Source: an uncultured cyanobacterium (GTDB lineage Bacteria; Cyanobacteriota; Cyanobacteriia; Cyanobacteriales; Nostocaceae). Taken from it: a stretch of 64,000 bases of DNA. The stretch spans positions 1 to 64,000 of the forward strand of contig CAIVAU010000116.1 of NCBI GenBank assembly GCA_903903925.1. Direction: 5' to 3'. Positions 34,145 through 44,023 of this stretch are shown here, in pieces; the stretch's first letter is position 1; each line of letters starts with the position of its first letter. The position numbers and the translations under genes are program-made. The notes beneath the pieces were generated by a model, which saw only the letters and a list, made by a program, of their open reading frames with translations, was not told the DNA's origin and did no database searches.

Positions 34145-36868
34145 GTGACTGTTGCAGTAGAAAAATTAATCACATCAGATATTTTAAAACCAGCTCGTTA
34201 CCTAGGTAACGAGCTCTTATCAGTACACAAACCTTGGGATACGGCAGTAATACACTGGGTATTAACTTACCCAGAAGTCTATGAAGTTGGTGCATCGAAT
34301 TTAGGACATATCATCCTCTACAACATCTTGAATGCCCAACCACGCCAGTTATGCGATCGCGCTTACTTACCTGGATCAGACTTAGCGGCAAAACTACGGG
34401 CGACAAAAACACCACTGTTTGGGGTGGAATCAAGGCGATCGCTCACAGAATTCGATATCTTAGGCTTTAGTCTAAGTTATGAGCTAGGCGCAACCAACAT
34501 TTTAGAAATGTTGGACTTGGCTGGTATTCCCTTAACGTGGCGGGAGAGAGAGGGGAGAGAGGGGGGAGTGTGGGGACAGGGGGGGGATAAATTATCCTCA
34601 TCTTCTCGGCTACCCTTGATTTTTGCTGGTGGACAGACGGCAACTTCTAATCCTGAACCTTACGCCGACTTCTTTGACTTTTTGGTCATGGGTGATGGCG
34701 AGGAACTGTTGCCAGAAATTGGCTTAGTTTTGGAAGAAGGAAAAAAAGCCGGATTGAATCGCCAAGAGTTATTATTGGATTTGGCACAAATACCAGGTGT
34801 ATATGTCTCTCAGTTTTACGACATGGCAAGTAGTGGCTGTGTTCATCCTAATCGCCCAGATGTGCCAAAACGAATTCTCCGGCGGGTAGCTACGCCAATA
34901 CCAGCATATTCCATTGGGCTTGTACCCTATGTGGAGACGGTGCATGACCGCCTGACAATAGAAATTAGGCGCGGTTGTACTCGCGGCTGTCGCTTCTGTC
35001 AACCAGGGATGCTCACCAGACCAGCACGGGATGTGGAACCCGAAAAGGTTGTAGAAGCGATCTTAACGGGAATGGCATCAACTGGACATAATGAGTTTTC
35101 CTTGCTATCGCTGAGTTGTTCTGATTATCTGTCTCTGCCAGCGGTAGGGATGGAAATCAAAAATCGGTTAAAACATGAAAATATTACCCTTTCTCTACCT
35201 AGCCAACGGGTAGACAGATTTGACGAGAATATTGCCAAGATCCTTGGTGGTGTGCGGCAAGGTGGACTGACTTTTGCCCCAGAAGCTGGAACCCAGCGGA
35301 TGCGGGATATCGTCAATAAAGGTTTGACAAATGAAGAATTGCTGAGGGGTGTAAAAACAGCGAGCGAGCAAGGCTGGGATAAAATCAAGTTGTATTTTAT
35401 GATCGGCTTACCAGGCGAAACTGATGCTGATGTGTTAGGCATTGCGGAAACAGTCAGCTGGCTACAGCGTGAATGTCGGGAAAAAGGGAGAAAACTGCTC
35501 TCGTTTAACCTGACAATTTCTAACTTTACGCCTAAGCCTCATACGCCATTTCAATGGCATTCGGTATCCACAGCAGAGTTTAAGCGCAAGCAAGCGTTAC
35601 TAAGGCAAGAATTTCGCCGGATGAAGTCCGTAAAAGTGAATTTCACCGATGTCCGGATTTCAGCAATGGAAGATTTTATTGGTCGAGGCGATCGCACTCT
35701 TGCACCAGTATTACGCCGTGCTTGGGAACTGGGTGCGGGTATGGACGCTTGGTACGACAATTTAGATCAGGCTTTTACAGCTTGGGAAGTCGCGATCAAA
35801 GAAGCTGGCTTGGATTGGAAATACCGCCAAATTGAAAACGGAGAATGGAACCTGTTTCAAGGAGATACTAAAAATGCCTCCCTATCCCCTTCCCCACACC
35901 CCCCACACCCCCCACACTCCCTCGACACCCCCCTCCCTTGGGATCACATTGACACTGGGATTGACAAAAAGTGGCTGAAGGAGGACTTGCAACGTGCCTT
36001 AGATGCAGCCATTGTACCGGATTGCTCTTTTGAAGATTGCTCTCATTGTGGAGTCTGTGGTACTGACTTTGGTCATAATATTGTCATTGAACCACCACCC
36101 ATCCCAAATTTCGCAGGCGATTTTGTCCCGAACACGACCAAAGCACAAAGGCTGCGTGTCTGGTTTGGCAAGCAGGGCAACATGGCTTTGGTAAGTCACT
36201 TGGATTTAATGCGTCTGTTTGATAGATCTTTACGGCAAGCAGGATTGCCAGTTGCTTTTAGTGGCGGCTTTCATCCGACTCCCCGAATTTCGATCGCGAA
36301 TGCTTTGTCCTTGGGCGCTACCAGCAGTGGGGAAATTGTTGACTTTGAGTTAACCATAGCCTTTGATGCAGAGATTTTTCGGCAACAACTGGCTCTGGCA
36401 TTGCCACCAGACATACCTATATATAGAGTGGAAAATCTGGATTTAAAAGCTCCGTCTGCTAACCAAGTCTTGGAGGCAGCAGAGTATGTGATTACTGTAG
36501 CTGACTTTAGGGAGGAGAGCCACTGCGTTGGTGAACACCACGCTCATGTTGAATCAACAACTACACAATGGCAAGAGTGGATCGATATAATTAAAGCGAA
36601 AGATGAGATTTGGTGGGAACAAACAACTAAGTCAGGCAGCACCCAGTTGGTAAATCTGCGCGATCGCTTGTTTGAGTTAGAATTTATGGGACCGCCAAGT
36701 CAAGCAAACCAAGAAGAGTCGGCAATTAACCTACGTTATGTAGGTAGCTATCGTAGTAATGGAACAGTATTGCGTCCTGAACAAATTCTGTATATGCTAG
36801 AACATGTGGCAAGTGGACAATTTCATCTGCTGCATGTTCATCGCAATCGGCTAATTCTGGGGGTCTAA
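34145..36868 (+). CDS. TIGR03960 B12-binding radical SAM fused to DUF2344
   Basis: The 907-residue protein has a radical SAM domain with the cluster motif GCTRGCRFC (C278, C282, C285), DSLS-type strands and RKGRKLLSFNLTISNFTPKPHTPFQWH, and a C-terminal DUF2344 domain (about 665-907, with NMALVSHLDLMRLFDRSLRQ and FHPTPRISIANALSLG). This two-part protein is found in cyanobacteria upstream of rne and thought to act in RNA or translation-related modification, but its reaction is not established. Two low-complexity stretches (about 133-152, with GREGGVWGQGG; and about 577-600, with PHPPHPPHS) match array DNA and fall between domains. GTG start at 34145. Confidence 0.88.
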   Translation: MTVAVEKLITSDILKPARYLGNELLSVHKPWDTAVIHWVLTYPEVYEVGASNLGHIILYNILNAQPRQLCDRAYLPGSDLAAKLRATKTPLFGVESRRSLTEFDILGFSLSYELGATNILEMLDLAGIPLTWREREGREGGVWGQGGDKLSSSSRLPLIFAGGQTATSNPEPYADFFDFLVMGDGEELLPEIGLVLEEGKKAGLNRQELLLDLAQIPGVYVSQFYDMASSGCVHPNRPDVPKRILRRVATPIPAYSIGLVPYVETVHDRLTIEIRRGCTRGCRFCQPGMLTRPARDVEPEKVVEAILTGMASTGHNEFSLLSLSCSDYLSLPAVGMEIKNRLKHENITLSLPSQRVDRFDENIAKILGGVRQGGLTFAPEAGTQRMRDIVNKGLTNEELLRGVKTASEQGWDKIKLYFMIGLPGETDADVLGIAETVSWLQRECREKGRKLLSFNLTISNFTPKPHTPFQWHSVSTAEFKRKQALLRQEFRRMKSVKVNFTDVRISAMEDFIGRGDRTLAPVLRRAWELGAGMDAWYDNLDQAFTAWEVAIKEAGLDWKYRQIENGEWNLFQGDTKNASLSPSPHPPHPPHSLDTPLPWDHIDTGIDKKWLKEDLQRALDAAIVPDCSFEDCSHCGVCGTDFGHNIVIEPPPIPNFAGDFVPNTTKAQRLRVWFGKQGNMALVSHLDLMRLFDRSLRQAGLPVAFSGGFHPTPRISIANALSLGATSSGEIVDFELTIAFDAEIFRQQLALALPPDIPIYRVENLDLKAPSANQVLEAAEYVITVADFREESHCVGEHHAHVESTTTQWQEWIDIIKAKDEIWWEQTTKSGSTQLVNLRDRLFELEFMGPPSQANQEESAINLRYVGSYRSNGTVLRPEQILYMLEHVASGQFHLLHVHRNRLILGV
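34541..34610. repeat. In-frame GC-rich insert in the TIGR03960 gene
   Basis: GAGAGAGGGGAGAGAGGGG and following G-rich repeat encode REREGREGGVWGQGG between conserved segments. A second such insert is at 35870-35945 (CCCCACACCCCCCACACCCC), encoding PHPPHPPHS. Confidence 0.7.
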
Positions 36869-37259
36869 ACCCTAGAGGGGAATTTGCACTTTTGTTACCC
36901 TCTAATTGTAAGACATAGGAATTGATTTCTAACAAGGTTGCGTTAGAATGAAATGAAGAGAAATTTTCTGGCGCTGCATTGATTGAGCTGATTCACTACC
37001 CTGGTATTCAGGGCGCTAGAGAAAAGAGAAAAGAAGTGCAATTTCTAGGATTTTATCCCAGAGAAACAGAGGCAGAAAAAAGAACGCTCTCTCTTGATAG
37101 CCACTTTGTGAATCAGTTACCAACAATAGGCTCCGTCGGCTTCTCGGACTCTATGCTTTTTCAAACAACTGCTTGTTGTTGCTACATCTACACGTTATTA
37201 GTGCCTTGGAGTATCGAGTGGAGGCTGAAACGCTTTGGCTTCAGTGCCAGGTAGAACCT

Positions 37260-38164
37260 CAAGGATCAACAACCCCGTTCGTTCAGCAACGGGGCTTAGA
37301 GTACTCCTCTGAAGTTCCTTTGATGAAGTTCTAGATCACCCACTGACTTGGGAAGGTGAGTACCAAGTCATTTCGATGGGTAAGCGCTCAAGTTCACACT
37401 TCTGGATGCAAAGCCAGTTCAAAAGCACTGTAACCAGAAAGATTTCTAGAAGCTTGTTCAAACAAGTCGTGTCGTATTTCCGACCTAGGGTAAAACCATA
37501 CGGTTTCCACACTTACCGGATTTTTTAGATGAAAAAAAAGAAGTAATTTCTTTTTCTTTACAACTCAAGTCGCTTGCCACATCGAGTCACCTGAGTGAAA
37601 AACGTTCTTCAGGACTTTCCCTGGTGAGGGCGTTGCATCAAAAATTAACAGTGAACGGATGATTAACGGAAAGAACTCAGGAGTCAGAAGTCAGAATTCA
37701 GCTTGGGAATTCCGTCTTACTGGCGGATAGCGCAGCGAAGCGCGAGTCCGCGAGCGTCTGAGTAAAGGGGTTGAAATTTATGCTGTCTACACGGTGTTTA
37801 CAATGGAATAGGGTTGAAACCCCCATCCGATTGATTCTGACTTCTGAATTCTTCTTCAACTATGCAGCCGTTCTGGAATAATCAGACGTACAAACGCTTG
37901 TCAACTACCCCGACCTGCCCTTCTGCTGCGGAGACCCTGCGCGAACGGGACTGATGTCGGGGCTTGCGGAAAACCTAGTTTAGGCTAGGCTCACGGTACG
38001 CAAGATCAAGAAGACGGGGAATCCCGCGAAAGAATGTTGAAGAGTGTAGATAGCTGTTTGATTGACAATTTTTATTACCAGCAGCGCTGTTTAGAGCTTG
38101 CAGGGGTTCAGGGAATAACAAACCCCCTTTCAAGTTTATTGCTGCTAATTTTTGAGGAAATTGA
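37260..38164 (+). ncRNA. Long structured leader of rne
   Basis: The 900 bp before rne has many complementary blocks: CCCCGTT with AACGGGG (37272-37297), CTTGTT with AACAAG (37452-37466), AAACC with GGTTT (37494-37507), CCCCGAC with GTCGGGG (37911-37963), and a CGGG/CCCG pair just before the start (38015-38028). U-rich stretches occur near 37530-37555. Cyanobacterial rne mRNAs are known to have long 5' UTRs used in RNase E autoregulation; this one is unusually long and partly interrupted by a repeat element (37671-37853). Exact transcript boundaries cannot be seen. Confidence 0.55.
37671..37853. repeat. Heptad-flanked element (copy 4) inside the rne leader
   Basis: AGAACTCAGGAGTCAGAAGT begins the element and TTCTGACTTCTGAATTCTT ends it in opposite orientation. 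The core contains a GC-rich palindrome (GCGCAGCGAAGCGC, with GCGGAT/GTCCGC arms) and GGGTTGAAACCCC, comparable with the nested part at 59230-59310. Confidence 0.75.
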
Positions 38165-40267
38165 ATGCCAAAACAAATTATTATCGCGGAGCAGCATCAA
38201 ATTGCTGCAGTCTTTTCTGAAGATCAAATACAGGAACTCGTTGTAGCTACGGGTCATCACCAAATCGGTGATATCTACTTAGGAGTCGTAGAAAATGTAT
38301 TACCTGGGATAGATGCAGCCTTTGTTAATATAGGAGATCCAGAACGCAACGGCTTTATCCATGTCACAGATTTAGGACCACTGAGGCTCAAGCGAACGGC
38401 AGCGGCAATTACGGAATTGTTGACACCGCAACAAAAGGTGTTGGTTCAAGTGATGAAAGAGCCAACGGGTACTAAGGGTCCAAGGCTCACGGGTAACATC
38501 ACCTTGCCCGGTCGTTACGTAGTACTGATGCCTTATGGACGAGGTGTTAATTTATCGCGCCGGATCAAGAGTGAAAGCGAACGGAACCGCTTACGTGCCC
38601 TGGCGATTCTGATCAAACCAGCAGGAATGGGTTTGTTAGTTCGCACTGAGGCGGAAGGCAAGCCGGAAGAAGCGATTATGGAAGATTTAGAAACATTGCA
38701 AAAGCAATGGGAGGCTATCCAGCAAGAAGCACAATCTACTCGTGCTCCAGCACTGCTGAATCGGGATGATGACTTTATCCAACGCGTGCTGCGAGATATG
38801 TATGGCGCAGATGTTAACCGGATTGTGGTAGATTCCAGTACTGGTTTAAAGCGGGTAAAACAGTATTTGCAAAACTGGAGTGGAGGACAGACACCACAGG
38901 GGTTGTTGATCGACCATCATCGCGATCGCCAGCCGATTTTAGAATACTTCCGCATCAGTGCTGCGATTCGAGAAGCGCTGAAGCCACGAGTCGATTTGCC
39001 TTCTGGAGGCTATATTATCATTGAGCCAACGGAAGCATTAACAGTAATAGATGTGAACTCCGGCTCCTTCACGCGGTCGGCAACAGCTCGAGAAACTGTT
39101 CTGTGGACAAACTGCGAGGCCGCAACAGAAATTGCCCGCCAGCTGCGGCTACGGAATATCGCTGGGGTGATTGTGGTAGATTTCATTGATATGGAATCAC
39201 GACGCGATCAACTGCATGTTTTAGAACATTTTAATAAGTCACTGAAAGCAGATAAGGCTCGTCCCCAGATTGCTCAACTGACCGAGCTGGGTTTGGTAGA
39301 GCTTACCCGCAAACGTCAAGGTCAAAACATTTACGAATTGTTTGGTCAACCTTGTCCTACCTGTGGCGGTTTAGGTCATATTGTTCATTTGCCAGGAGAA
39401 GCTGAAAACAGATTGCCAATACCAGCAGAATTACCAGACCGCTTTGTACCTGCGCCTCAGAAAGAACCACGTATGCCAGTGACCCGCTTGCCGGAATCAA
39501 GGGAAAAGACGGAAACTTACGAGCAATTTGGGGAAGGGTACGATAATGAAGCTGAGTATAATGCCCTGAATTTGGTCAATCATCCTAGCTATCACGAACT
39601 CAGCGACAGCAGAAAGCGTCGTACCCGCCAAAGTACTCGTCGCATCGGGATAAATGGGACGAATGGCAAAGATGAACCACGGCTGGCTACTAACTCACTC
39701 ACTTTTGTGAACGAGCCAGATTTGGAAATTGAGACTGAAGCAGAACTAGGAGGACGGGAAGAAATAATTTCACCCAGCGTTAACAAAGTGGTGAGTTGGG
39801 GTGAGAAAGTAGAGCGTGGTAAAACTACCAAATTAGAGCCGGTCAAACCAGTGGTAGAACCACCGGAGATCGTCTCTGTAGAAATGACACCAGAAGAGCA
39901 GGATGTTTACGCTTTGATGGGAGTTTCTCCCTTGGTACGTTTAAATCGGGATGTAAAAAATCCCAAGTCTGTCATTATTAACGTCTCACCACCTGGGCAA
40001 CATTCAGCTACACAGATGGCATCAACCGCAGAATCAACTGCTACCGCACCTCCAAACAGCGAAGTAAGGGAAGTAAGGGAAGTAAGTGAAGCAAGCGAAG
40101 CAACATTTGAACCACCAAGCGCACCCCTGGTGAAAGCTGTAACTACAACACTAGAGTCATCAGTGATGGCAGATGAAAGTGAAAGTAACGCTGCCTCTGT
40201 TAACCGTCGCCGCCGTCGTCGTTCATCTGCTACAGAAACAGATATGTCTAATATCTTTGACGATTAA
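38165..40267 (+). CDS. rne: Ribonuclease E/G family endoribonuclease
   Basis: RNase E begins mRNA decay and processes rRNA and tRNA. The 700-residue protein has an S1 RNA-binding domain (about 35-130), catalytic D296 in VIDVNSGSFT and D339 in VVDFIDMESRRDQ, and the zinc-link cysteines C397 and C400 in CPTCGGLG. The C-terminal 270 residues are a disordered, variable tail that includes a membrane- or degradosome-type arginine patch NRRRRRRS near the end, conserved in cyanobacteria. A heptad-like array encodes EVREVREVSEASEA (about 630-645). rnhB follows after 8 bp on the same strand, the usual cyanobacterial rne-rnhB pair. ATG at 38165. Confidence 0.96.
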   Translation: MPKQIIIAEQHQIAAVFSEDQIQELVVATGHHQIGDIYLGVVENVLPGIDAAFVNIGDPERNGFIHVTDLGPLRLKRTAAAITELLTPQQKVLVQVMKEPTGTKGPRLTGNITLPGRYVVLMPYGRGVNLSRRIKSESERNRLRALAILIKPAGMGLLVRTEAEGKPEEAIMEDLETLQKQWEAIQQEAQSTRAPALLNRDDDFIQRVLRDMYGADVNRIVVDSSTGLKRVKQYLQNWSGGQTPQGLLIDHHRDRQPILEYFRISAAIREALKPRVDLPSGGYIIIEPTEALTVIDVNSGSFTRSATARETVLWTNCEAATEIARQLRLRNIAGVIVVDFIDMESRRDQLHVLEHFNKSLKADKARPQIAQLTELGLVELTRKRQGQNIYELFGQPCPTCGGLGHIVHLPGEAENRLPIPAELPDRFVPAPQKEPRMPVTRLPESREKTETYEQFGEGYDNEAEYNALNLVNHPSYHELSDSRKRRTRQSTRRIGINGTNGKDEPRLATNSLTFVNEPDLEIETEAELGGREEIISPSVNKVVSWGEKVERGKTTKLEPVKPVVEPPEIVSVEMTPEEQDVYALMGVSPLVRLNRDVKNPKSVIINVSPPGQHSATQMASTAESTATAPPNSEVREVREVSEASEATFEPPSAPLVKAVTTTLESSVMADESESNAASVNRRRRRRSSATETDMSNIFDD

Positions 40268-40275
40268 CAAAATTT

Positions 40276-40947
40276 ATGGTAAAAGCAAAGCAAGCGGTTG
40301 CTGCTCCTTGGTCGCCACCACCCCCGGAGAAAGCCACCTGGCTAGAATTGTCTACGCTGTCGTCAGACATTCAAGGACTGGTTGCAGGCGTGGATGAAGT
40401 AGGGCGAGGTGCTTTATTTGGTCCTGTCGTGGCGGCGGCAGTGATCCTGCCAGAGCATGCTTTACCAGAACTGATCGCAGCCAAAATTAAAGATAGCAAA
40501 CAACTGTCTAGTCAAAGGAGAACTCAGCTAGCGCGGCAAATTTGTGCATTGGCAATTGACTGGAAAATTGGTTTTGCTTCCACTGCTGAAATTGACCAAA
40601 TCAATATATTACAAGCATCACTGCTGGCAATGAAGCGGGCTGTTCTCAAGTTGAAGGTGCAGCCTGCTCTATGCTTAATTGATGGCAATCAGTTGGTAAA
40701 AAACTTACCGCTGCCGCAACAAACCATAGTAAAAGGAGACGAGCGATCGCTCGCTATTGCCTCTGCGAGCATTGTTGCTAAAGTTTGGCGAGACGATTTA
40801 GTGCTTCGTCTCGCCTCAAAGTATGGCATGTATGATTTGGAGCATAACAAAGGTTATGGGAGTCAGCGGCATCTCCTAGCGCTGCAACAGTATGGTGTCT
40901 CACGTTTACATCGCAAGTCTTTTCGTCCTTGCCAGATTCAGTCTTGA
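40276..40947 (+). CDS. rnhB: Ribonuclease HII
   Basis: RNase HII cuts RNA-DNA hybrids at single embedded ribonucleotides. The 223-residue protein shows the DEDD pattern: GVDEVGRGALFGP (D and E), KIKDSKQLSSQRR, ALCLIDGNQ and SIASASIVAKVWRDD. An N-terminal stretch (VKAKQAVAAPWSPPPPEK) precedes the enzymatic domain. It follows rne by 8 bp and is cotranscribed, so steady-state level should track rne autoregulation. The stop is followed by a heptad-like dyad shared with the convergent gene. Confidence 0.95.
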   Translation: MVKAKQAVAAPWSPPPPEKATWLELSTLSSDIQGLVAGVDEVGRGALFGPVVAAAVILPEHALPELIAAKIKDSKQLSSQRRTQLARQICALAIDWKIGFASTAEIDQINILQASLLAMKRAVLKLKVQPALCLIDGNQLVKNLPLPQQTIVKGDERSLAIASASIVAKVWRDDLVLRLASKYGMYDLEHNKGYGSQRHLLALQQYGVSRLHRKSFRPCQIQS

Positions 40948-40954
40948 GTTAACG

Positions 40955-40981
40955 GTCAACTGTTAACAGTTAACAGTTGAC
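40955..40981. terminator. Palindrome between rnhB and DUF1997 gene
   Basis: GTCAACTGTTAA and TTAACAGTTGAC form a 12-bp stem around CAG. It sits between convergent genes and could serve both, but there is no T-run. Confidence 0.6.
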
Positions 40982-40991
40982 TGTTGGCGGA

Positions 40992-41579
40992 TTATTTAGG
41001 ATTAAGTATTGGCAAATCTCCACTTTCATCATCTACCGTCATTTCTTTTGTTTGAGTGTTTACCCAGCGACAGTAATCCGCCAAAAGATGGTGTAGCAAT
41101 CTTTGCTTAATCGTTACGAGAACGCTCTTTAAGAGGCCATTGCCAGTGGCTTCTAAAATTGCCTTGGGGGTGAAGGAAAATGGTGGTGGTAAATCAACCT
41201 GAACTTCTAAATCGGCTTTTCCTTTGAGACGCGTGCCACTACTCAGTACGTATGGGTATAAATGCCCTTGTAAATTTAAAGTAAACCGTTGATTAATATA
41301 CTCTGCACCGAGGATTTCACAAGCTATTGATTGCACATGAATTGTTCCATTTGATTCAGCCCAAACTCTCATGTCTACAGCAGGTTGAATACTGAGTGAC
41401 ATAAAATTTAGAGGACGCATTTTTAGGCGAAAAACTTCGTCAGAAAGGGGCTTGACGCGACTGGGGTCAACCAGAGCATTCACTAGGCGTTGGGGCTGAC
41501 GTAAGTAGTGCTGAATCGGAATAGGCTGTTCGGGGACAGAGATCTCAACCGATTGAGAGGCAGTAAATCGGATAAGCAT
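40992..41579 (-). CDS. DUF1997-family protein
   Basis: The 195-residue protein fits DUF1997, a family of cyanobacterial and plastid proteins of unknown function. Recognisable blocks are IRFTASQSVEISVPEQPIPI, PQRLVNALVDPSRVKPLSDE and the C-terminal block ATGNGLLKSVLVTIKQRLL followed by LADYCRW. No signal peptide is seen. It is probably a lipid- or membrane-associated soluble protein, judging by the fold of related START-like families; that is inference. Start ATG at 41577-41579. Convergent to rnhB. Confidence 0.82.
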   Translation of the reverse strand: MLIRFTASQSVEISVPEQPIPIQHYLRQPQRLVNALVDPSRVKPLSDEVFRLKMRPLNFMSLSIQPAVDMRVWAESNGTIHVQSIACEILGAEYINQRFTLNLQGHLYPYVLSSGTRLKGKADLEVQVDLPPPFSFTPKAILEATGNGLLKSVLVTIKQRLLHHLLADYCRWVNTQTKEMTVDDESGDLPILNPK

Positions 41580-41853
41580 TAGTGAAGGACAATTATTGTT
41601 TTATATTCTCTTAACTGTTAATTTATTATGTTCTGATTGTAAATAAGCAATATATTATAGATCTGTCTTAAATTTTATACGCTATATTAGCTGGCAGTTA
41701 TCCATCATTGGGAACAGTTAATAATTTACTGCTCAATCCCTTATAGGTATTTATAGTAGTTCTCTCCAGGGTGCAATACACGAATTTAGAGCCGATTCTC
41801 ACACTACGCTTTATGACTATGACTTTTGACTTTTGAATTCGGAGCGAAGCGAC

Positions 41854-42723
41854 GTGACCCTATCAATTGCACATTTAGGACCTCCGGGTACTTACACGGA
41901 ACAAGCAGCTATTTTTTATATCGACTGGCTGAGCAAAAGTACGGGAGATGAAGCTATTTTATGCCCCTATCCCAGCAACGCCCAAACGCTACGATCTGTT
42001 GCCCAAGGTCAAGCACAGTTAGCTGTTGTACCAGTGGAAAATTCGATAGAAGGTAGTGTGACCGCGACCCTAGATACAATGTGGCAACTGGATGGGTTGC
42101 AAATTCAGCTAGCTTTAGAGCTGCCGATCGCCCATGCATTGATTTCCTGTGCTGCCACCTTAGATGATATCAAAACAGTTTACTCTCACCCACAAGCCTT
42201 AGCACAATGTCAGCGATGGTTGGAACAGTTTCTCCCAACTGTACAGATCATTCCCAGTAACTCTACCACCGAAGCTCTGGTGCAACTAGAGCAAGACCCG
42301 ACAGCGGCAGCTATCTCATCCCAAAGAGCAGCACAACTATATCACCTGCCCATGCTAGCCAACGATATTAACGACTATCCCGATAACCGTACGCGCTTCT
42401 GGGTCGTCAGTCAGGGTCAACTAAGCGCCGCTAAAGAGGCTTTACCTTCTACAAATGCGACTCACACCTCACTAGCATTTAGTCTGCCTGCCAATGAGCC
42501 CGGTGCGCTAGTTAAACAGCTGCAAGTCTTTGCCCATTTGGGGATTAACCTGAGCCGAATTGAGTCTCGCCCGACAAAGCGATCGCTAGGGGAATACTTA
42601 TTTTTCATTGATGCAGAAGCATATGCCTTTGAACCACAAATGCAATCTGCTCTAGCAGAACTAACTGCTCACACAGAAATACTCAAAATCTTTGGCAGTT
42701 ATCATGTCTTGCAAATTTGTTAG
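41854..42723 (+). CDS. pheA: Prephenate dehydratase
   Basis: This enzyme makes phenylpyruvate from prephenate in phenylalanine synthesis. From GTG 41854 the protein has 289 residues: GPPGTYTEQAA, AVVPVENSIEGSVTATLD with the catalytic threonine region, NDYPDNRTRFWVV and a C-terminal ACT domain with ESRP (IESRPTKRSLGEYLFF) for feedback by phenylalanine. I prefer the GTG because GGAG lies nine bases upstream and the domain begins directly; a TTG at 41833 is in frame. It stands alone. Heptad-type TAGTTGT repeats follow the stop at once. Confidence 0.95.
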   Translation: MTLSIAHLGPPGTYTEQAAIFYIDWLSKSTGDEAILCPYPSNAQTLRSVAQGQAQLAVVPVENSIEGSVTATLDTMWQLDGLQIQLALELPIAHALISCAATLDDIKTVYSHPQALAQCQRWLEQFLPTVQIIPSNSTTEALVQLEQDPTAAAISSQRAAQLYHLPMLANDINDYPDNRTRFWVVSQGQLSAAKEALPSTNATHTSLAFSLPANEPGALVKQLQVFAHLGINLSRIESRPTKRSLGEYLFFIDAEAYAFEPQMQSALAELTAHTEILKIFGSYHVLQIC

Positions 42724-42778
42724 TTGTTAGTTGCTAGTTGTATTTCCTACTAACCAATAACAACTAACCAATAACAAT

Positions 42779-43429
42779 TTATAACTTTTCATTCAAGGTA
42801 TCTTTGAGAACAGTACGAGCCGCCAAATGGTTGCGAGTAGAAGTCAAAATTTCTGCTTCTCGTTCTAAGCGAGCAACAGTATCCTGCATTTCTAGTAATG
42901 CCTGTTGCTCGGCGGCAACACCGTAGAGGTTGCTTGCTATCCAGTAAGATAGTTCTACTGGCAAATCTGGCAAATCCTCTGGGAGTTCGATTTCTTGTTC
43001 GGTTAACTTGGCTGAGAGACGCACAACATCTCGCAGAACTTGTTCTACTTCAGTTGCCAAAGGTCGTAGATCCTTGACTGGTGGGTGATCTTCAATCCAC
43101 TCGACCAAGCCAACGCGGTACGGCTTTTCCCGGATATACTCCAAAACGCGGAACCTTTGCTGTCCCAAAGTCCACATTTTCAGCCGATCATCTGGCAACC
43201 GCTGGTGATGAATAACTTCTGCACAACAGCCGATATTAGCAAGTGAGCTTCTTGCTGGATCTACCATCAAGACCCCGAACCTGCGATCGCTCTCTAAAAT
43301 CGTGTTCATCATGATTCGGTAGCGAGGTTCAAAGATATGCAGGGGTAAAGGTCTGGTGGGAAATAAAACTACTTCTGGTAACGGGAACAGAGGTAGTTCG
43401 CGAACTGCAATTTTAGAAGAGAATGTCAT
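42779..43429 (-). CDS. Lon-substrate-binding-domain protein
   Basis: The 216-residue protein consists of an N-terminal Lon-type (LAN) domain: LPLFPLPEVVLFPTRPLPLHIFEPRYRIMM, GVLMVDPARSS and a helical C-terminus. There is no AAA or protease domain. Such single-domain proteins are widespread in cyanobacteria and of unknown role, possibly adaptors or chaperone-like. It is convergent with pheA; TAGTTGT-type dyad sequence lies between the stops and may terminate both. Confidence 0.88.
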   Translation of the reverse strand: MTFSSKIAVRELPLFPLPEVVLFPTRPLPLHIFEPRYRIMMNTILESDRRFGVLMVDPARSSLANIGCCAEVIHHQRLPDDRLKMWTLGQQRFRVLEYIREKPYRVGLVEWIEDHPPVKDLRPLATEVEQVLRDVVRLSAKLTEQEIELPEDLPDLPVELSYWIASNLYGVAAEQQALLEMQDTVARLEREAEILTSTRNHLAARTVLKDTLNEKL

Positions 43430-43520
43430 TGTTACCTTTGGATAAATTTAATCTTTAAAATTTATTTTTCTCTGCTTTTCCCGTATGCTGCTTACATTCT
43501 ATCATTTTGTTTTACCACAG

Positions 43521-43560
43521 ATAATAAAAAGCCGTTGACGGTTAACCGTTAACCGTCAAC
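43521..43560 (-). terminator. Terminator after rpsJ
   Basis: Read on the minus strand, GTTGACGGTTAA pairs with TTAACCGTCAAC around a CGG centre and is followed by GGCTTTTTATTATC. It closes the str operon. Confidence 0.85.
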
Positions 43561-43565
43561 AACCA

Positions 43566-43883
43566 TTACAGTTTTACTTCAATGTCTACACCTGAAGGTA
43601 GATCTAGTTTCATCAGTGCATCGATAGTTTTGGAAGAAGGCTGGTAAATGTCAATAATCCGGCGATGAGTGCGGGTTTCAAAGTGTTCTCGTGAATCCTT
43701 ATCAACGTGAGGCGATCGCAACACACAGTAGATGCGGCGTTTTGTTGGTAAAGGGATGGGGCCTATAGCCGTGGCATTAGTGCGGTTGGCTGTATCTACT
43801 ATCTTTTCGCAAGATGTATCAAGCAAGCGTCGGTCGAAAGCCTGTAAGCGAATTCTAATCTTTTGCTGCTGTAGCGTTGCCAT
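43566..43883 (-). CDS. rpsJ: 30S ribosomal protein S10
   Basis: S10 is a head protein of the small subunit and also acts in antitermination (NusE). Starting at ATG 43881-43883 ([21 protein letters not shown]) the protein is 105 residues, with [29 protein letters not shown] and [19 protein letters not shown] longer in-frame start at 43952 adds 23 residues without family support. It ends the rpsL-rpsG-fusA-tuf-rpsJ operon; a hairpin between tuf and rpsJ may reduce its read-through. Confidence 0.96.
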   Translation of the reverse strand: MATLQQQKIRIRLQAFDRRLLDTSCEKIVDTANRTNATAIGPIPLPTKRRIYCVLRSPHVDKDSREHFETRTHRRIIDIYQPSSKTIDALMKLDLPSGVDIEVKL

Positions 43884-43965
43884 TTTTAATTTTCCTGGTT
43901 CAGATTTTAGCGATCGTGGATATTGGATAGTTGTTAGTATAATAAAGAACAACTAACTATTCAGA

Positions 43966-44005
43966 TAAAAGAGCAGAGATGTATTATACCATCTCTGCTC
44001 CTTTT
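43966..44005 (-). terminator. Hairpin between tuf and rpsJ
   Basis: GAGCAGAGAT and its complement ATCTCTGCTC are spaced ten bases apart; on the minus strand a T-rich tail (CTTTTATC) follows. It could be a partial terminator after tuf. Confidence 0.75.
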
Positions 44006-44023
44006 CGTTAAGGTAAAAGGGTA

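Noticed and set aside
36979..37254. 91-codon plus-strand frame between TIGR03960 gene and rne
   Set aside because: TTG start, no recognisable domain, poor coding character, and position next to the rne leader.
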